A DNA stretch of 64,000 nucleotides from Serratia oryzae (GTDB lineage Bacteria > Pseudomonadota > Gammaproteobacteria > Enterobacterales > Enterobacteriaceae). The stretch spans positions 201-64,200 of the forward strand of contig NZ_MOXD01000010.1 of assembly GCF_001976145.1 (NCBI RefSeq), read 5' to 3'. Shown one piece after another: positions 1 through 7,931 of the stretch (positions are counted from its first letter, which is position 1; the number at the start of each line of letters is the position of its first letter). Under the pieces are notes generated by a model that saw nothing but the letters and a program-made list of their open reading frames with translations, did no database searches and was not told where the DNA came from. The position numbers and the translations under genes were made by a program.

Positions 1-28
1 GTTACCGGTATGTTTCTCGGTAACGCGG

Positions 29-63
29 GAGGCAGATAATACGCTTTCCCGCTGAAGAGTCAA
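29..63 (-). promoter_or_regulatory. Candidate rRNA operon P2 promoter
   Basis: On the minus strand a TTGACT -35 box (58-63) lies 16 bp from a TATTAT -10 box (36-41), with a C-rich stretch after it. It sits about 100 bp downstream of the P1-type promoter, as in enterobacterial rrn operons. The 16S gene itself would lie beyond the left edge, so its presence is inferred. In E. coli an rRNA operon (rrnG) follows clpB in the same orientation. Confidence 0.7.
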
Positions 64-147
64 CCTTTTTTCTCTGTTGAGAACGGTGTTTTCACCGGGT
101 TGGTTCTTCCTGGCTGGGCGACCTTGTCAGTCGTTGTTCCCGGTCAG

Positions 148-184
148 TGGAGGCGCATTATAGGGAGTTCCGCGCCGGCCGCAA
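148..184 (-). promoter_or_regulatory. rRNA operon P1 promoter
   Basis: Minus strand: -35 TTGCGG (179-184), 16-bp spacer, -10 TATAAT (157-162), then the discriminator GCGCCTCC and a likely start at A148. The perfect -10, the weak -35 and the GC-rich discriminator are hallmarks of growth-rate and ppGpp-controlled rrn P1 promoters. The AT-rich tracts at about 190-245 upstream would fit an UP element and FIS sites, which is inference. Transcription runs leftward out of the window. Confidence 0.85.
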
Positions 185-310
185 CCCCTAAATTCAAAAA
201 ATGCCTCAAGCGTTCAAAAAACAGACAAAAACATCCTTTGAGGGTGTTTATTAGCCAGAAAGAGACCGCTTTTAGCGATCTGAACCAAGAAAAGGCACCA
301 ACTAAGCTAA

Positions 311-353
311 ACAAAAAGAAAGGGGGCGGTTCATACAGCACCGCCCCCCTTTG
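311..353 (-). terminator. clpB intrinsic terminator
   Basis: A GC-rich hairpin (arms about 319-330 and 340-352, 9-nt loop) is followed on the minus strand by a T-rich tail. It lies 20 bp past the clpB stop codon and separates clpB from the rRNA promoters. Confidence 0.85.
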
Positions 354-372
354 CTACAAACACTGACAACAC

Positions 373-2946
373 TTACTGCTTGGCAACAATATGCTCGTTT
401 TCCACATCCAGCGTCACAGGTTTGCCCGGTATCAGTTTCCCAGAGAGGATTTGCTGCGCCAGCGGGTTTTCGATTTCCTGCTGGATAGCACGCTTCAGTG
501 GTCGAGCGCCATAAACCGGGTCGTAACCGGTTTTACCCAACAGCTCCAACGCTGGCTCAGTGATACTCACCTCATAACCACGCTCTTCCAGACGTTTGTA
601 TAGGCGAGCCAACTGAATCTTGGCAATCGCTGCAATATGTTTCTGGCCCAGTGGATGGAACACCACCACCTCATCAATACGGTTGATGAATTCCGGGCGG
701 AAATGATGGCTCACCATCTCCATAACCGATTCTTTCATCTGCGCATAGTTCATCTGGCCAAAATGTTCCTGAATCAGATCGGAACCTAGGTTAGAGGTCA
801 TGATTACCACGGTGTTGCGGAAATCGACGGTGCGCCCTTGCCCATCCGTCAAGCGCCCGTCATCCAACACCTGCAATAGAATGTTGAACACATCGGGATG
901 TGCTTTTTCCACTTCATCGAGCAGAATCACCGAATAAGGCCGACGGCGTACCGCTTCCGTTAAATAGCCGCCCTCTTCGTAACCGACATAACCTGGAGGT
1001 GCCCCAACCAACCTTGAGACGGAGTGCTTCTCCATAAACTCGGACATGTCGATACGCACCATGGCGTCATCACTGTCGAACAGGAATGAAGCCAGCGCTT
1101 TACACAGTTCCGTTTTACCTACCCCCGTTGGGCCAAGGAACAGGAATGAGCCGATCGGCCGGTTCGGATCGGAAAGCCCCGCCCGGCTACGACGAATGGC
1201 ATTAGATACTGCAACCACGGCTTCGTCCTGCCCAATCACGCGCGAATGCAGCTCTTGCTCAAGACGCAACAGTTTGTCACGCTCACCTTCCAGCATTCTG
1301 GCGACCGGAATACCGGTAGCTTTTGCCAATACTTCGGCAATCTCCGCATCGGTAACACGGTTACGCAGCAGCTTCATGGTCTTGCCTTCAGCCTGTGTCG
1401 CAGCAGCGAGCTGTTTTTCCAGTTCCGGAATTTTGCCGTACTGCAACTCAGACATGCGGGCAAGATCGCCCAAACGGCGGGCCTGCTCCAGGCTGATTTT
1501 GGCCTGCTCAAGCTCAGCTTTGATATTCTGCGTACCGGAAAGCGAGGCTTTCTCCGCTTTCCACTCTTCTTCCAGTTCAGAATATTCACGCTCTTTCTGC
1601 TCGAGTTCACTGCTCAGCATCTCCAGGCGTTTTTTACTGGCATCATCAGATTCTTTATTCAGCGCCTGCTGTTCCAGCTTCAACTGGATGATACGGCGCT
1701 CCAGACGATCGAGCGATTCAGGTTTGGAGTCCATCTGCATACGAATGCTGGATGCTGCTTCATCGATCAGGTCAATGGCTTTATCCGGCAACTGGCGATC
1801 GGAAATATAACGATGCGACAAGGTCGCCGCTGCCACAATCGCCGGATCGGTAATCTGCACATGGTGATGCAGTTCATAGCGCTCTTTCAATCCACGCAAA
1901 ATGGCGATGGTATCTTCGACCGTCGGTTCTGCCACATAGACTTTCTGGAAGCGGCGCTCAAGCGCGGCATCCTTTTCTATATACTGACGATACTCATTCA
2001 GCGTGGTGGCACCCACACAGTGCAGCTCCCCACGGGCCAGCGCTGGCTTGAGCATGTTGCCCGCATCCATCGCGCCGTCGGCCTTACCGGCACCGACCAT
2101 CGTGTGCAGTTCGTCGATGAACAGAATGACGCTGCCTTCCTGCTTGGAGAGATCGCTCAACACCCCTTTCAGGCGTTCTTCAAACTCACCGCGATATTTT
2201 GCCCCGGCAATCAACGCGCCCATATCCAAAGAAAGTACACGCTTATGCTTGAGCCCTTCCGGCACTTCGCCATTAATGATGCGCTGCGCCAAGCCTTCGA
2301 CAATCGCCGTCTTACCGACGCCCGGTTCACCGATCAGAACAGGGTTATTTTTGGTACGGCGCTGTAATACCTGAATGGTACGACGGATTTCTTCATCGCG
2401 GCCGATGACCGGGTCAAGTTTACCCTGCTCGGCACGCTCGGTGAGATCGATGGTGTATTTCTTCAATGCCTGACGCTGATCTTCCGCACCTTGATCATCC
2501 ACGCTGTCACCACCTCGCATTTGTTCAATGGCTTTGGAGAGTTTATCCGCCGTTGCGCCAGCCGCTTTCAGCAGATCGGTCAACGTACCGCGATCTTCAA
2601 GCACCGCCAGAACAAACAGCTCGGAAGAAATAAATTTGTCTGCGCGTTTTTGCGCCAGTTTGTCGCACAGGTTGAGCACGCGCACCAGTTCGTGTGACGG
2701 TTGAACGTCACCACCAGTCCCTTCAACCTGCGGCAGACGGGTTAACGCCTGATCGATCTCGCTGCGCACACGCCCGGCGTCGATCCCGGCAGAAGTTAAC
2801 AATGGGCGAACCGTTCCTCCCTCCTGATTGAGCAATGCGCTCATCAGATGTAACGGTTCGATAAATTGATTGTCGCGCCCTAGGGCCAAAGATTGGGCAT
2901 CGGCGAGGGCAAGCTGGAACTTGTTGGTAAGACGATCCAGACGCAT
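373..2946 (-). CDS. clpB: Disaggregase chaperone ClpB (Hsp104 family)
   Basis: AAA+ hexameric chaperone that works with DnaK-DnaJ-GrpE to pull polypeptides out of cytosolic aggregates during heat stress. The 857 residues match the E. coli protein length. In order: an N-terminal Clp repeat domain (about 1-145), a first AAA module with Walker A GEPGVGKT near residue 206, the long coiled-coil middle domain (about 410-525) that sets ClpB apart from ClpA, and a second AAA module with GPTGVGKT near residue 605. The ATG at 2946 gives the family N-terminus [10 protein letters not shown]. The gene is monocistronic, with a heat-shock promoter upstream and a strong terminator downstream. No anomalies were seen. 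Confidence 0.98.
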   Translation of the reverse strand: MRLDRLTNKFQLALADAQSLALGRDNQFIEPLHLMSALLNQEGGTVRPLLTSAGIDAGRVRSEIDQALTRLPQVEGTGGDVQPSHELVRVLNLCDKLAQKRADKFISSELFVLAVLEDRGTLTDLLKAAGATADKLSKAIEQMRGGDSVDDQGAEDQRQALKKYTIDLTERAEQGKLDPVIGRDEEIRRTIQVLQRRTKNNPVLIGEPGVGKTAIVEGLAQRIINGEVPEGLKHKRVLSLDMGALIAGAKYRGEFEERLKGVLSDLSKQEGSVILFIDELHTMVGAGKADGAMDAGNMLKPALARGELHCVGATTLNEYRQYIEKDAALERRFQKVYVAEPTVEDTIAILRGLKERYELHHHVQITDPAIVAAATLSHRYISDRQLPDKAIDLIDEAASSIRMQMDSKPESLDRLERRIIQLKLEQQALNKESDDASKKRLEMLSSELEQKEREYSELEEEWKAEKASLSGTQNIKAELEQAKISLEQARRLGDLARMSELQYGKIPELEKQLAAATQAEGKTMKLLRNRVTDAEIAEVLAKATGIPVARMLEGERDKLLRLEQELHSRVIGQDEAVVAVSNAIRRSRAGLSDPNRPIGSFLFLGPTGVGKTELCKALASFLFDSDDAMVRIDMSEFMEKHSVSRLVGAPPGYVGYEEGGYLTEAVRRRPYSVILLDEVEKAHPDVFNILLQVLDDGRLTDGQGRTVDFRNTVVIMTSNLGSDLIQEHFGQMNYAQMKESVMEMVSHHFRPEFINRIDEVVVFHPLGQKHIAAIAKIQLARLYKRLEERGYEVSITEPALELLGKTGYDPVYGARPLKRAIQQEIENPLAQQILSGKLIPGKPVTLDVENEHIVAKQ

Positions 2947-2984
2947 AACACCTCCAATATAGTGCAGAATTGCTACAGGAGATT

Positions 2985-3012
2985 AAATGAGGTCATCCCT
3001 CAAATTTTCAAG
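2985..3012 (-). promoter_or_regulatory. Sigma-32 heat-shock promoter of clpB
   Basis: Minus strand: a perfect sigma-32 -35 element CTTGAAA (3006-3012), a 13-bp spacer, and CCTCATTT (2985-2992), close to the -10 consensus CCCCATnT. It starts about 40 bp upstream of the clpB ATG, as in E. coli. Confidence 0.88.
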
Positions 3013-3076
3013 GTTATTCTGGCACTATATTATCAGTACAACGTCATGCATCTGTGGATCGTCCTAGGGCAGTAGG

Positions 3077-3808
3077 TTATCTCACCCAGATCAAACTTGC
3101 CAGACGTCCGGTTACTCCATCGCGCCGATAGGAGAAAAAATGACTCATTTCGCTCACGGTACATCGATTTCCACCGTAAATGGCGAAAATACCCGCACGC
3201 TGAAGGCGCTGGCGTGCCAAAAGATAGATATCGGCGAGAAATTTATCGCCATGGGGAGTAAATGCTGAAGCCGCCGCAGTATCTGCGGCAATAAACGCCG
3301 CGCGCACTTCTGCCCCCACTTCAAACTGCTGTGGGCCGATGGCCGGGCCAAGCCAGGCCGTGATTTTCCCCGGCACAGCGACAAAGTGTTCTATCGTGCG
3401 CTCTAAGATGCCATTACAGAGCCCACGCCAGCCCGCATGAGCGGCGGCCACTTCATCACCAGCCTGTGAAGCAAACAGCACCGGCAGGCAATCCGCCGTC
3501 ATCACCGCACACACCTGCCCAGCCACCCGGCTGTAAACCGCATCGGCACGCAAATCATCCGGCGTTCGCCCGTCCAACGTCAGGACTCGAGTTCCGTGCA
3601 CTTGCTCTAGCCACAGCGGCATCTGCGGTAAACCCGCTCCTACCATCAGCCGTTGACGGTTATCAGCCACTGCCTGGGCATCGTCACCCACGTGAGCCCC
3701 CAGATTCAATGAATCGTAAGGCGGTAGGCTGATCCCCCCATGACGGGTGGTACTGCAGGCCTTTACGCCTGCAGGTATCGGCCAATCGGGCAAAATGAGC
3801 GCGTCCAT
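3077..3808 (-). CDS. pgeF: Peptidoglycan editing factor / purine nucleoside phosphorylase PgeF (YfiH)
   Basis: Member of the DUF152/YfiH family, a laccase-like Cys-His-His zinc fold. Known roles of the family are purine nucleoside phosphorylase/deaminase activity and prevention of mis-incorporation in peptidoglycan precursors. The hallmark motifs MTADCLPVL and AAHAGWRG carry the metal-binding Cys and His, and the C-terminus FFSYRRDG is typical. I chose the ATG at 3808, whose A overlaps the rluD stop codon (TAATG), giving 243 residues. An in-frame TTG at 3814 would add two residues. The overlap indicates translational coupling to rluD, as in E. coli. Confidence 0.95.
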   Translation of the reverse strand: MDALILPDWPIPAGVKACSTTRHGGISLPPYDSLNLGAHVGDDAQAVADNRQRLMVGAGLPQMPLWLEQVHGTRVLTLDGRTPDDLRADAVYSRVAGQVCAVMTADCLPVLFASQAGDEVAAAHAGWRGLCNGILERTIEHFVAVPGKITAWLGPAIGPQQFEVGAEVRAAFIAADTAAASAFTPHGDKFLADIYLLARQRLQRAGIFAIYGGNRCTVSEMSHFFSYRRDGVTGRLASLIWVR

Positions 3809-4785
3809 TACCAATCCATTTGGTCTTTGAATTCTTCGGTATCCGCTTTCAGCGCCTCGATCAGCTCAACCATATCCTGCGGCAATGGCGCATGCCATTC
3901 CATCTGGATACCGCTGATGGGGTGATACAAACGCAGCATCGTGGCGTGCAATGCCTGGCGATCAAACCCACGCAGGGTGTTGATGAATGCCTCTGATGCC
4001 CCTTTTGGCGGGCGCGGACGGCCACCATACAGCGGGTCACCCACCAGCGGGTGGTTGATGTGTGACATATGCACACGGATCTGGTGAGTTCTGCCGGTTT
4101 CCAGGCGCAGGCGCAGGCGGGTATGCGCACGGAAATGTTCCATAATGCGGTAGTGCGTTACCGCCGGTTTCCCCATCGGGTGCACGGCCATATGGGTACG
4201 TTTGGTGGAATGGCGCGCGATCGGCTCTTCCACCGTGCCCCCCGCGGTCATGGTGCCAATCGCCACCGCTTCATATTCCCGGGTGATGTCACGCGCCTGC
4301 AGTGCTTCTACCAGGCGGGTTTGCGCCGGGACGGTTTTCGCTACCACCATCAGGCCGGTGGTATCTTTATCCAGGCGGTGCACAATACCGGCACGCGGCA
4401 CATCGGCAATTTCCGGGTAATGATGCAGTAACGCATTGAGCACCGTGCCATCCGGGTTACCGGCACCTGGGTGCACCACGAAATCGCGAGGTTTGTTGAT
4501 CACCAGAATATCGGCGTCTTCATAGACGATATCTAATGTAATGTCCTGCGGTTCCCAACGGGCATCTTCTTCTATCTGTGCATCAATGGCGACCGTCTCT
4601 CCCCCCAGTACCTTCTCTTTCGGCTTGTTTACGGTTTTGCCATTGACCTGTACCCGATCTTCCAGGATCCAATCTTTTATGCGCGATCTGGAATAATCAG
4701 GGAACAATTCGGCCAAAGCCTGATCTAAACGTTGTCCGAGTTGAGTTTCGGCCACCGTTGCGGTGAGTTGTACTTGTTGTGCCAT
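3808..4785 (-). CDS. rluD: 23S rRNA pseudouridine synthase RluD
   Basis: Makes pseudouridines 1911, 1915 and 1917 in helix 69 of 23S rRNA, which is needed for normal ribosome assembly. The 325 residues match the E. coli length. An S4 RNA-binding domain (about 18-75) precedes the RluA-type catalytic domain with HRLDKDTTGL, whose Asp is the nucleophile, and the GRTHQIRVH motif. The downstream pgeF start overlaps the stop codon. The gene is divergent from bamD across a 133-bp spacer. Confidence 0.98.
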   Translation of the reverse strand: MAQQVQLTATVAETQLGQRLDQALAELFPDYSRSRIKDWILEDRVQVNGKTVNKPKEKVLGGETVAIDAQIEEDARWEPQDITLDIVYEDADILVINKPRDFVVHPGAGNPDGTVLNALLHHYPEIADVPRAGIVHRLDKDTTGLMVVAKTVPAQTRLVEALQARDITREYEAVAIGTMTAGGTVEEPIARHSTKRTHMAVHPMGKPAVTHYRIMEHFRAHTRLRLRLETGRTHQIRVHMSHINHPLVGDPLYGGRPRPPKGASEAFINTLRGFDRQALHATMLRLYHPISGIQMEWHAPLPQDMVELIEALKADTEEFKDQMDW

Positions 4786-4811
4786 ATGCAGCTTCTTTCG
4801 TTAACGTTGGG

Positions 4812-4839
4812 TTTTCACGGCGATGCCGTTTAATATAAT
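4812..4839 (+). promoter_or_regulatory. Candidate bamD promoter
   Basis: TTTTCA (4812-4817), a 16-bp spacer and a perfect TATAAT (4834-4839), about 80 bp upstream of bamD. The -35 box matches at only 4 of 6 positions, so the call rests mainly on the -10 box and position. Confidence 0.4.
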
Positions 4840-4918
4840 GTGCTATTGTAACTGGTCTTTTGTCGGGAGCTTAACGGACAGTCTCCCGGAATAACACCCT
4901 GAGGATAATCAAAACGTC

Positions 4919-5650
4919 ATGACGCGTATGAAATATCTGGTGGCGGCAGCCACGTTGAGCCTGGCGCTGGCTGGTTGCTCCACATCCAAGGATGCGGTTC
5001 CCGACAGCCCACCTTCGGAAATCTATGCTACTGCCCAGCAAAAACTGCAAGACGGTGACTTTAAGGGCGCGATTAAACAGCTTGAAGCGTTAGATAACCG
5101 CTATCCTTTCGGGCCGTACTCCCAGCAGGTCCAGTTGGATCTGATTTATGCCTACTATAAATCTGCCGATTTACCGTTGGCGCAGGCTTCTATCGATCGC
5201 TTTATGCGCTTGAACCCAACGCACCCGAACATTGATTACGTCATGTACATGCGCGGTTTGACGGATATGGCGTTGGATGACAGTGCGTTACAGGGCTTCT
5301 TCGGGGTTGACCGTTCTGACCGCGATCCGCAATATGCCCGCGCCGCATTCCGTGATTTCAGCCAGCTGCTTCAGCAGTATCCGAACAGCCAGTACGCCAC
5401 TGACGCATACAAACGTCTGGTGTTCCTGAAAAACCGTCTGTCTAAGTATGAGCTTTCAGTGGCGGAATACTACACTAAACGCGGTGCTTACGTCGCGGTC
5501 GTTAATCGCGTTGAACAGATGATGCGTGAATTCCCGGACACTAAAGCGACCCGTGATGCGCTACCGCTGATGGAAAATGCCTATCGTCAACTGGAGTTGA
5601 ATGCTCAGGCTGACAAAGTGGCGAAAATCATCGCTGCCAACCCGGCGTAA
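4919..5650 (+). CDS. bamD: Outer membrane assembly lipoprotein BamD
   Basis: Essential lipoprotein of the BAM complex, which folds beta-barrel proteins into the outer membrane. The 243-residue precursor has a lipoprotein signal peptide ending in the lipobox LAGC (lipidated Cys at about residue 20), so the mature protein is anchored to the inner leaflet of the outer membrane. The rest is helical TPR-like repeats (e.g. [23 protein letters not shown]) that bind BamA and barrel C-termini. The start ATG at 4919 gives the E. coli-like N-terminus [10 protein letters not shown]. An intrinsic terminator follows. Confidence 0.98.
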   Translation: MTRMKYLVAAATLSLALAGCSTSKDAVPDSPPSEIYATAQQKLQDGDFKGAIKQLEALDNRYPFGPYSQQVQLDLIYAYYKSADLPLAQASIDRFMRLNPTHPNIDYVMYMRGLTDMALDDSALQGFFGVDRSDRDPQYARAAFRDFSQLLQQYPNSQYATDAYKRLVFLKNRLSKYELSVAEYYTKRGAYVAVVNRVEQMMREFPDTKATRDALPLMENAYRQLELNAQADKVAKIIAANPA

Positions 5651-5674
5651 CCTTTCAGGTAGTCACAGAAGTAA

Positions 5675-5702
5675 AAAACGGCAGCTTCGGCTGCCGTTTC
5701 CA
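5675..5702 (+). terminator. bamD terminator
   Basis: Perfect 8-bp stem ACGGCAGC / GCTGCCGT with a TTCG tetraloop (5678-5697), followed by a short T tract. It starts 25 bp after the bamD stop. Confidence 0.8.
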
Positions 5703-5861
5703 TTTGCGGTAAATCCACAAGCAAAAACACAATGTTAACAACCTTTTGCTGCTTGTTAACCTATCAATAATGCGCGTTCTGTCAGTAAGACTCAAGTGTT
5801 AGATAGCTGTTTCAGAGCCTAAATCACAGATTGCATTAACTTTGCAAAAAGTGACAAAAAT

Positions 5862-5879
5862 ACGTGATTTCTCTCACCC
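5862..5879 (+). promoter_or_regulatory. CRP site upstream of raiA
   Basis: GTGA (5864-5867), exactly six bases, then TCAC (5874-5877) fits the CRP consensus core. A TATGCT -10-like hexamer follows at about 5898, placing the site near -40 of a presumed start, as in class II CRP activation. The start site is inferred. Confidence 0.6.
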
Positions 5880-5942
5880 ATTTCAGCAAAAAGCGAGTTA
5901 TGCTGAACATATCCAAGACGGAAAGACAAAGAGGTAAGTTAT

Positions 5943-6281
5943 ATGACAATCAACATTACCAGCAAACACATGGATATCACCCCCGCAATCCGTAGTCACG
6001 TCGAAGACCGTCTCACCAAACTGGATAAATGGCAGGCTCAACTGATTAACCCGCATATTGTTTTATCCAAAGAACCTAAAGGGTTTGCCGTAGACGCAAC
6101 CATTACCACCCCTAACGGCCCGCTGGTTGCCAGCGCAAAACATGAAGACATGTACACCGCCGTTAATGACCTGATCGCCAAACTTGAGCGTCAGCTGAAC
6201 AAAGTGCAGCACAAGAGCGAAGCGCGCCGCGCATACGCTAGTGTGAAAGACATTGCTCCGGAAGTGATCCCGGAAGAGTAA
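5943..6281 (+). CDS. raiA: Ribosome-associated translation inhibitor RaiA (YfiA)
   Basis: Binds the 30S subunit across the A and P sites in cold shock and stationary phase, blocking initiation and opposing 100S dimer formation. The 112-residue single domain has the HPF/RaiA beta-alpha-beta fold, beginning [20 protein letters not shown]. The short acidic C-terminal tail (PEVIPEE) is the feature that separates RaiA from HPF. A CRP site lies upstream and an intrinsic terminator downstream. In E. coli and Salmonella the 3' end of this mRNA yields the ProQ-bound sRNA RaiZ. The same could hold here but cannot be read directly. Confidence 0.96.
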   Translation: MTINITSKHMDITPAIRSHVEDRLTKLDKWQAQLINPHIVLSKEPKGFAVDATITTPNGPLVASAKHEDMYTAVNDLIAKLERQLNKVQHKSEARRAYASVKDIAPEVIPEE

Positions 6282-6307
6282 TCGCCTTTTCATGGTTGTT
6301 TTTCATC

Positions 6308-6333
6308 AAACGCGCCCTCGGGCGCGTTTTTTG
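6308..6333 (+). terminator. raiA terminator
   Basis: Stem ACGCGCC / GGCGCGT (6310-6316 with 6321-6327), 4-nt loop, then a run of six T residues. Strong rho-independent terminator 27 bp after the raiA stop. Confidence 0.88.
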
Positions 6334-6347
6334 ATTACCGGTTTTTA

Positions 6348-6377
6348 TTGACACAGAGAAAAGCCAGCGGTTACCTT
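6348..6377 (+). promoter_or_regulatory. Candidate pheL-pheA promoter
   Basis: A perfect TTGACA -35 (6348-6353) with a weak -10 (TTACCT or TACCTT at 6371-6377), 17 or 18 bp away. Transcription would start about 25 bp before the pheL ATG. The -10 box is poor, so the exact position is uncertain. Confidence 0.5.
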
Positions 6378-6408
6378 AAAACCTGATGCATAGCGATTTT
6401 GGACAACA

Positions 6409-6456
6409 ATGACTCGTAAACCGTTTTTCTTCGCATTCTTTTTTACCTTCCCCTGA
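6409..6456 (+). CDS. pheL: phe operon leader peptide PheL
   Basis: Fifteen-codon leader peptide MTRKPFFFAFFFTFP, containing seven Phe codons in two clusters (TTT TTC TTC and TTC TTT TTT, plus one more TTC). Ribosome stalling at these codons when charged tRNA-Phe is scarce controls the downstream attenuator. The composition and position match E. coli PheL, and the ORF ends in TGA just before the antiterminator arm. Confidence 0.95.
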   Translation: MTRKPFFFAFFFTFP

Positions 6457-6534
6457 TTGGGAGGCGTTTCGTCGTGTGATAAAGAATGCGAAGACGAACA
6501 ACCAAGCCTCCTGAAAACAGGGGGCTTTTTTTAT
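6429..6534 (+). promoter_or_regulatory. pheA transcription attenuator
   Basis: The alternative pairings can be read directly. Leader codons 6429-6440 are fully complementary to 6482-6493 (1:2 pairing). GGAGGC at 6460-6465 is complementary to GCCTCC at 6506-6511 (antiterminator candidate). A 10-bp stem 6504-6513 with 6518-6527 and AAAA loop, followed by seven T residues, forms the terminator. Stalling on Phe codons would favour read-through into pheA. Confidence 0.92.
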
Positions 6535-6548
6535 GGCTATTTAACGAC

Positions 6549-6676
6549 TTTACCCAAAATAATTCGCGTTGCCTGTAGGCGGCAACTGAGTGAAACCCTA
6601 GGGGCATAGATAAGCTCTGTGACTAGGGTGAACGAAGGCAGCCAACCCCCAAGCAGCTTGAAGTATGAAGGGTATA
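6549..6676 (+). repeat. ERIC element (copy 1) inside the pheA leader
   Basis: An ERIC (IRU) element of about 128 bp with the family's terminal inverted repeats (TTTACCCAAAATAATTCG at the left, CTTGAAGTATGAAGGGTATA at the right) and a diverged central palindrome. It occupies almost all of the space between the attenuator terminator and the pheA start codon, so it is transcribed as part of the pheA 5' leader. Confidence 0.88.
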
Positions 6677-6700
6677 TAAGAACACAAGGCAAAGCTGATT

Positions 6701-7858
6701 ATGACTGACAACCCGTTACTCGTGCTGCGCGAACGCATCAGCGCACTGGATCTGAAACTGCTGGCACTGCTGGCAGAGCGTCGTGAGCTGGCGGTGGAGG
6801 TGGGCAAAACCAAGCTGCACTCACACCGGCCAATCCGCGATAAAGAACGTGAACGCGACCTGCTGGATGCGCTGATTAGCGCCGCCAAACCTTATGACCT
6901 TGACGGTTTTTACGTCACCCGCCTGTTTCAGCTCATCATTGAAGACTCTGTGCTCACGCAACAGGCCCTGTTACAGCATCAGCTTAACCAAATCAGCCAG
7001 CACTCTGCGCGCGTTGCTTTCCTCGGCCCCAAAGGGTCTTACTCGCACCTTGCGGCACGCCAATACGGCGCTCGCCACTTCGATCAACTCATCGAATGCG
7101 GCTGCCAGAAATTCCAGGATATCTTTACCCAAGTTGAAACCGGCCAGGCGGATTACGCCATTCTGCCAATCGAAAACACCAGCTCTGGTTCAATCAACGA
7201 TGTGTACGACCTGCTGCAGCACACCAGTCTGTCGATCGTCGGGGAACTCACGTTACCGATCGATCACTGCGTACTGGTTGCTGGCGCAACCGATCTGAAC
7301 CAGATCGAGATCGTTTACAGCCATCCACAACCTTTCCAGCAGTGCAGCCAGTTTATTAATCGTTATCCACATTGGAAGATCGAATATTGCGAAAGCACCG
7401 CTGCCGCCATGGAAAAAGTGGCTAAACTGAATTCACCAAAGGCGGCGGCATTGGGCAGCGAAGCCGGTGGTGCGCTGTACCAACTGCAGGTCCTTGAGCA
7501 CAATCTGGCTAACCAGCAGCAGAACATTACCCGGTTCATCGTGCTGGCACGCAAAGCGATCGAAGTCTCAGAACAGGTTCCCGCCAAAACTACGCTGATC
7601 ATGGCCACCGGCCAACAGTCAGGTGCACTGGTAGAAGCTTTGTTGGTGCTGCGTGACAACGGCATCATCATGACCAAGCTGGAATCACGCCCGATCAACG
7701 GCAACCCGTGGGAAGAGATGTTTTATATTGATGTACAGGCCAACCTGCGCTCTGAATCCATGCAGAAAGCCTTGAAAGATCTGACGCCAATCACCCGTTC
7801 ATTGAAGGTGCTAGGGTGCTATCCGAGCGAAAATGTGGTGCCGGTAAACCCATCTTAA
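6701..7858 (+). CDS. pheA: Bifunctional chorismate mutase / prephenate dehydratase PheA (P-protein)
   Basis: Converts chorismate to prephenate and then to phenylpyruvate, the committed branch to L-phenylalanine. The 385 residues contain an N-terminal AroQ mutase domain (about 1-95, with [22 protein letters not shown]), a prephenate dehydratase domain (about 105-285, starting [16 protein letters not shown]), and a C-terminal ACT regulatory domain with the ESRP motif that confers feedback inhibition by Phe. The gene is controlled by the attenuator above. Unlike E. coli, tyrA-aroF does not follow. The next gene is the convergent gcvP. Confidence 0.98.
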   Translation: MTDNPLLVLRERISALDLKLLALLAERRELAVEVGKTKLHSHRPIRDKERERDLLDALISAAKPYDLDGFYVTRLFQLIIEDSVLTQQALLQHQLNQISQHSARVAFLGPKGSYSHLAARQYGARHFDQLIECGCQKFQDIFTQVETGQADYAILPIENTSSGSINDVYDLLQHTSLSIVGELTLPIDHCVLVAGATDLNQIEIVYSHPQPFQQCSQFINRYPHWKIEYCESTAAAMEKVAKLNSPKAAALGSEAGGALYQLQVLEHNLANQQQNITRFIVLARKAIEVSEQVPAKTTLIMATGQQSGALVEALLVLRDNGIIMTKLESRPINGNPWEEMFYIDVQANLRSESMQKALKDLTPITRSLKVLGCYPSENVVPVNPS

Positions 7859-7875
7859 GACCAAAAATTCCAGGT

Positions 7876-7906
7876 ATAAAAAAACCCCCGCATCATGCGG
7901 GGGCCC
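7876..7906 (-). terminator. gcvP terminator (possibly bidirectional)
   Basis: Stem CCCCCGCA / TGCGGGGG with a tiny loop (about 7886-7904). On the minus strand it is followed by seven T residues, 30 bp past gcvP. On the plus strand, after pheA, the T tail is poor (CCCTTAG), so it mainly serves gcvP. Confidence 0.82.
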
Positions 7907-7931
7907 TTAGTCAAAAACCTGGCTGATTGTG

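Noticed and set aside
1246-2367. 373-codon open frame antisense to clpB
   Set aside because: Same reason: codon-bias shadow of a conserved, complete ClpB gene.
3809-3814. TTG start of pgeF at 3814
   Set aside because: It adds only Met-Val before an ATG that overlaps the rluD stop codon, a normal coupled start; the ATG at 3808 is preferred.
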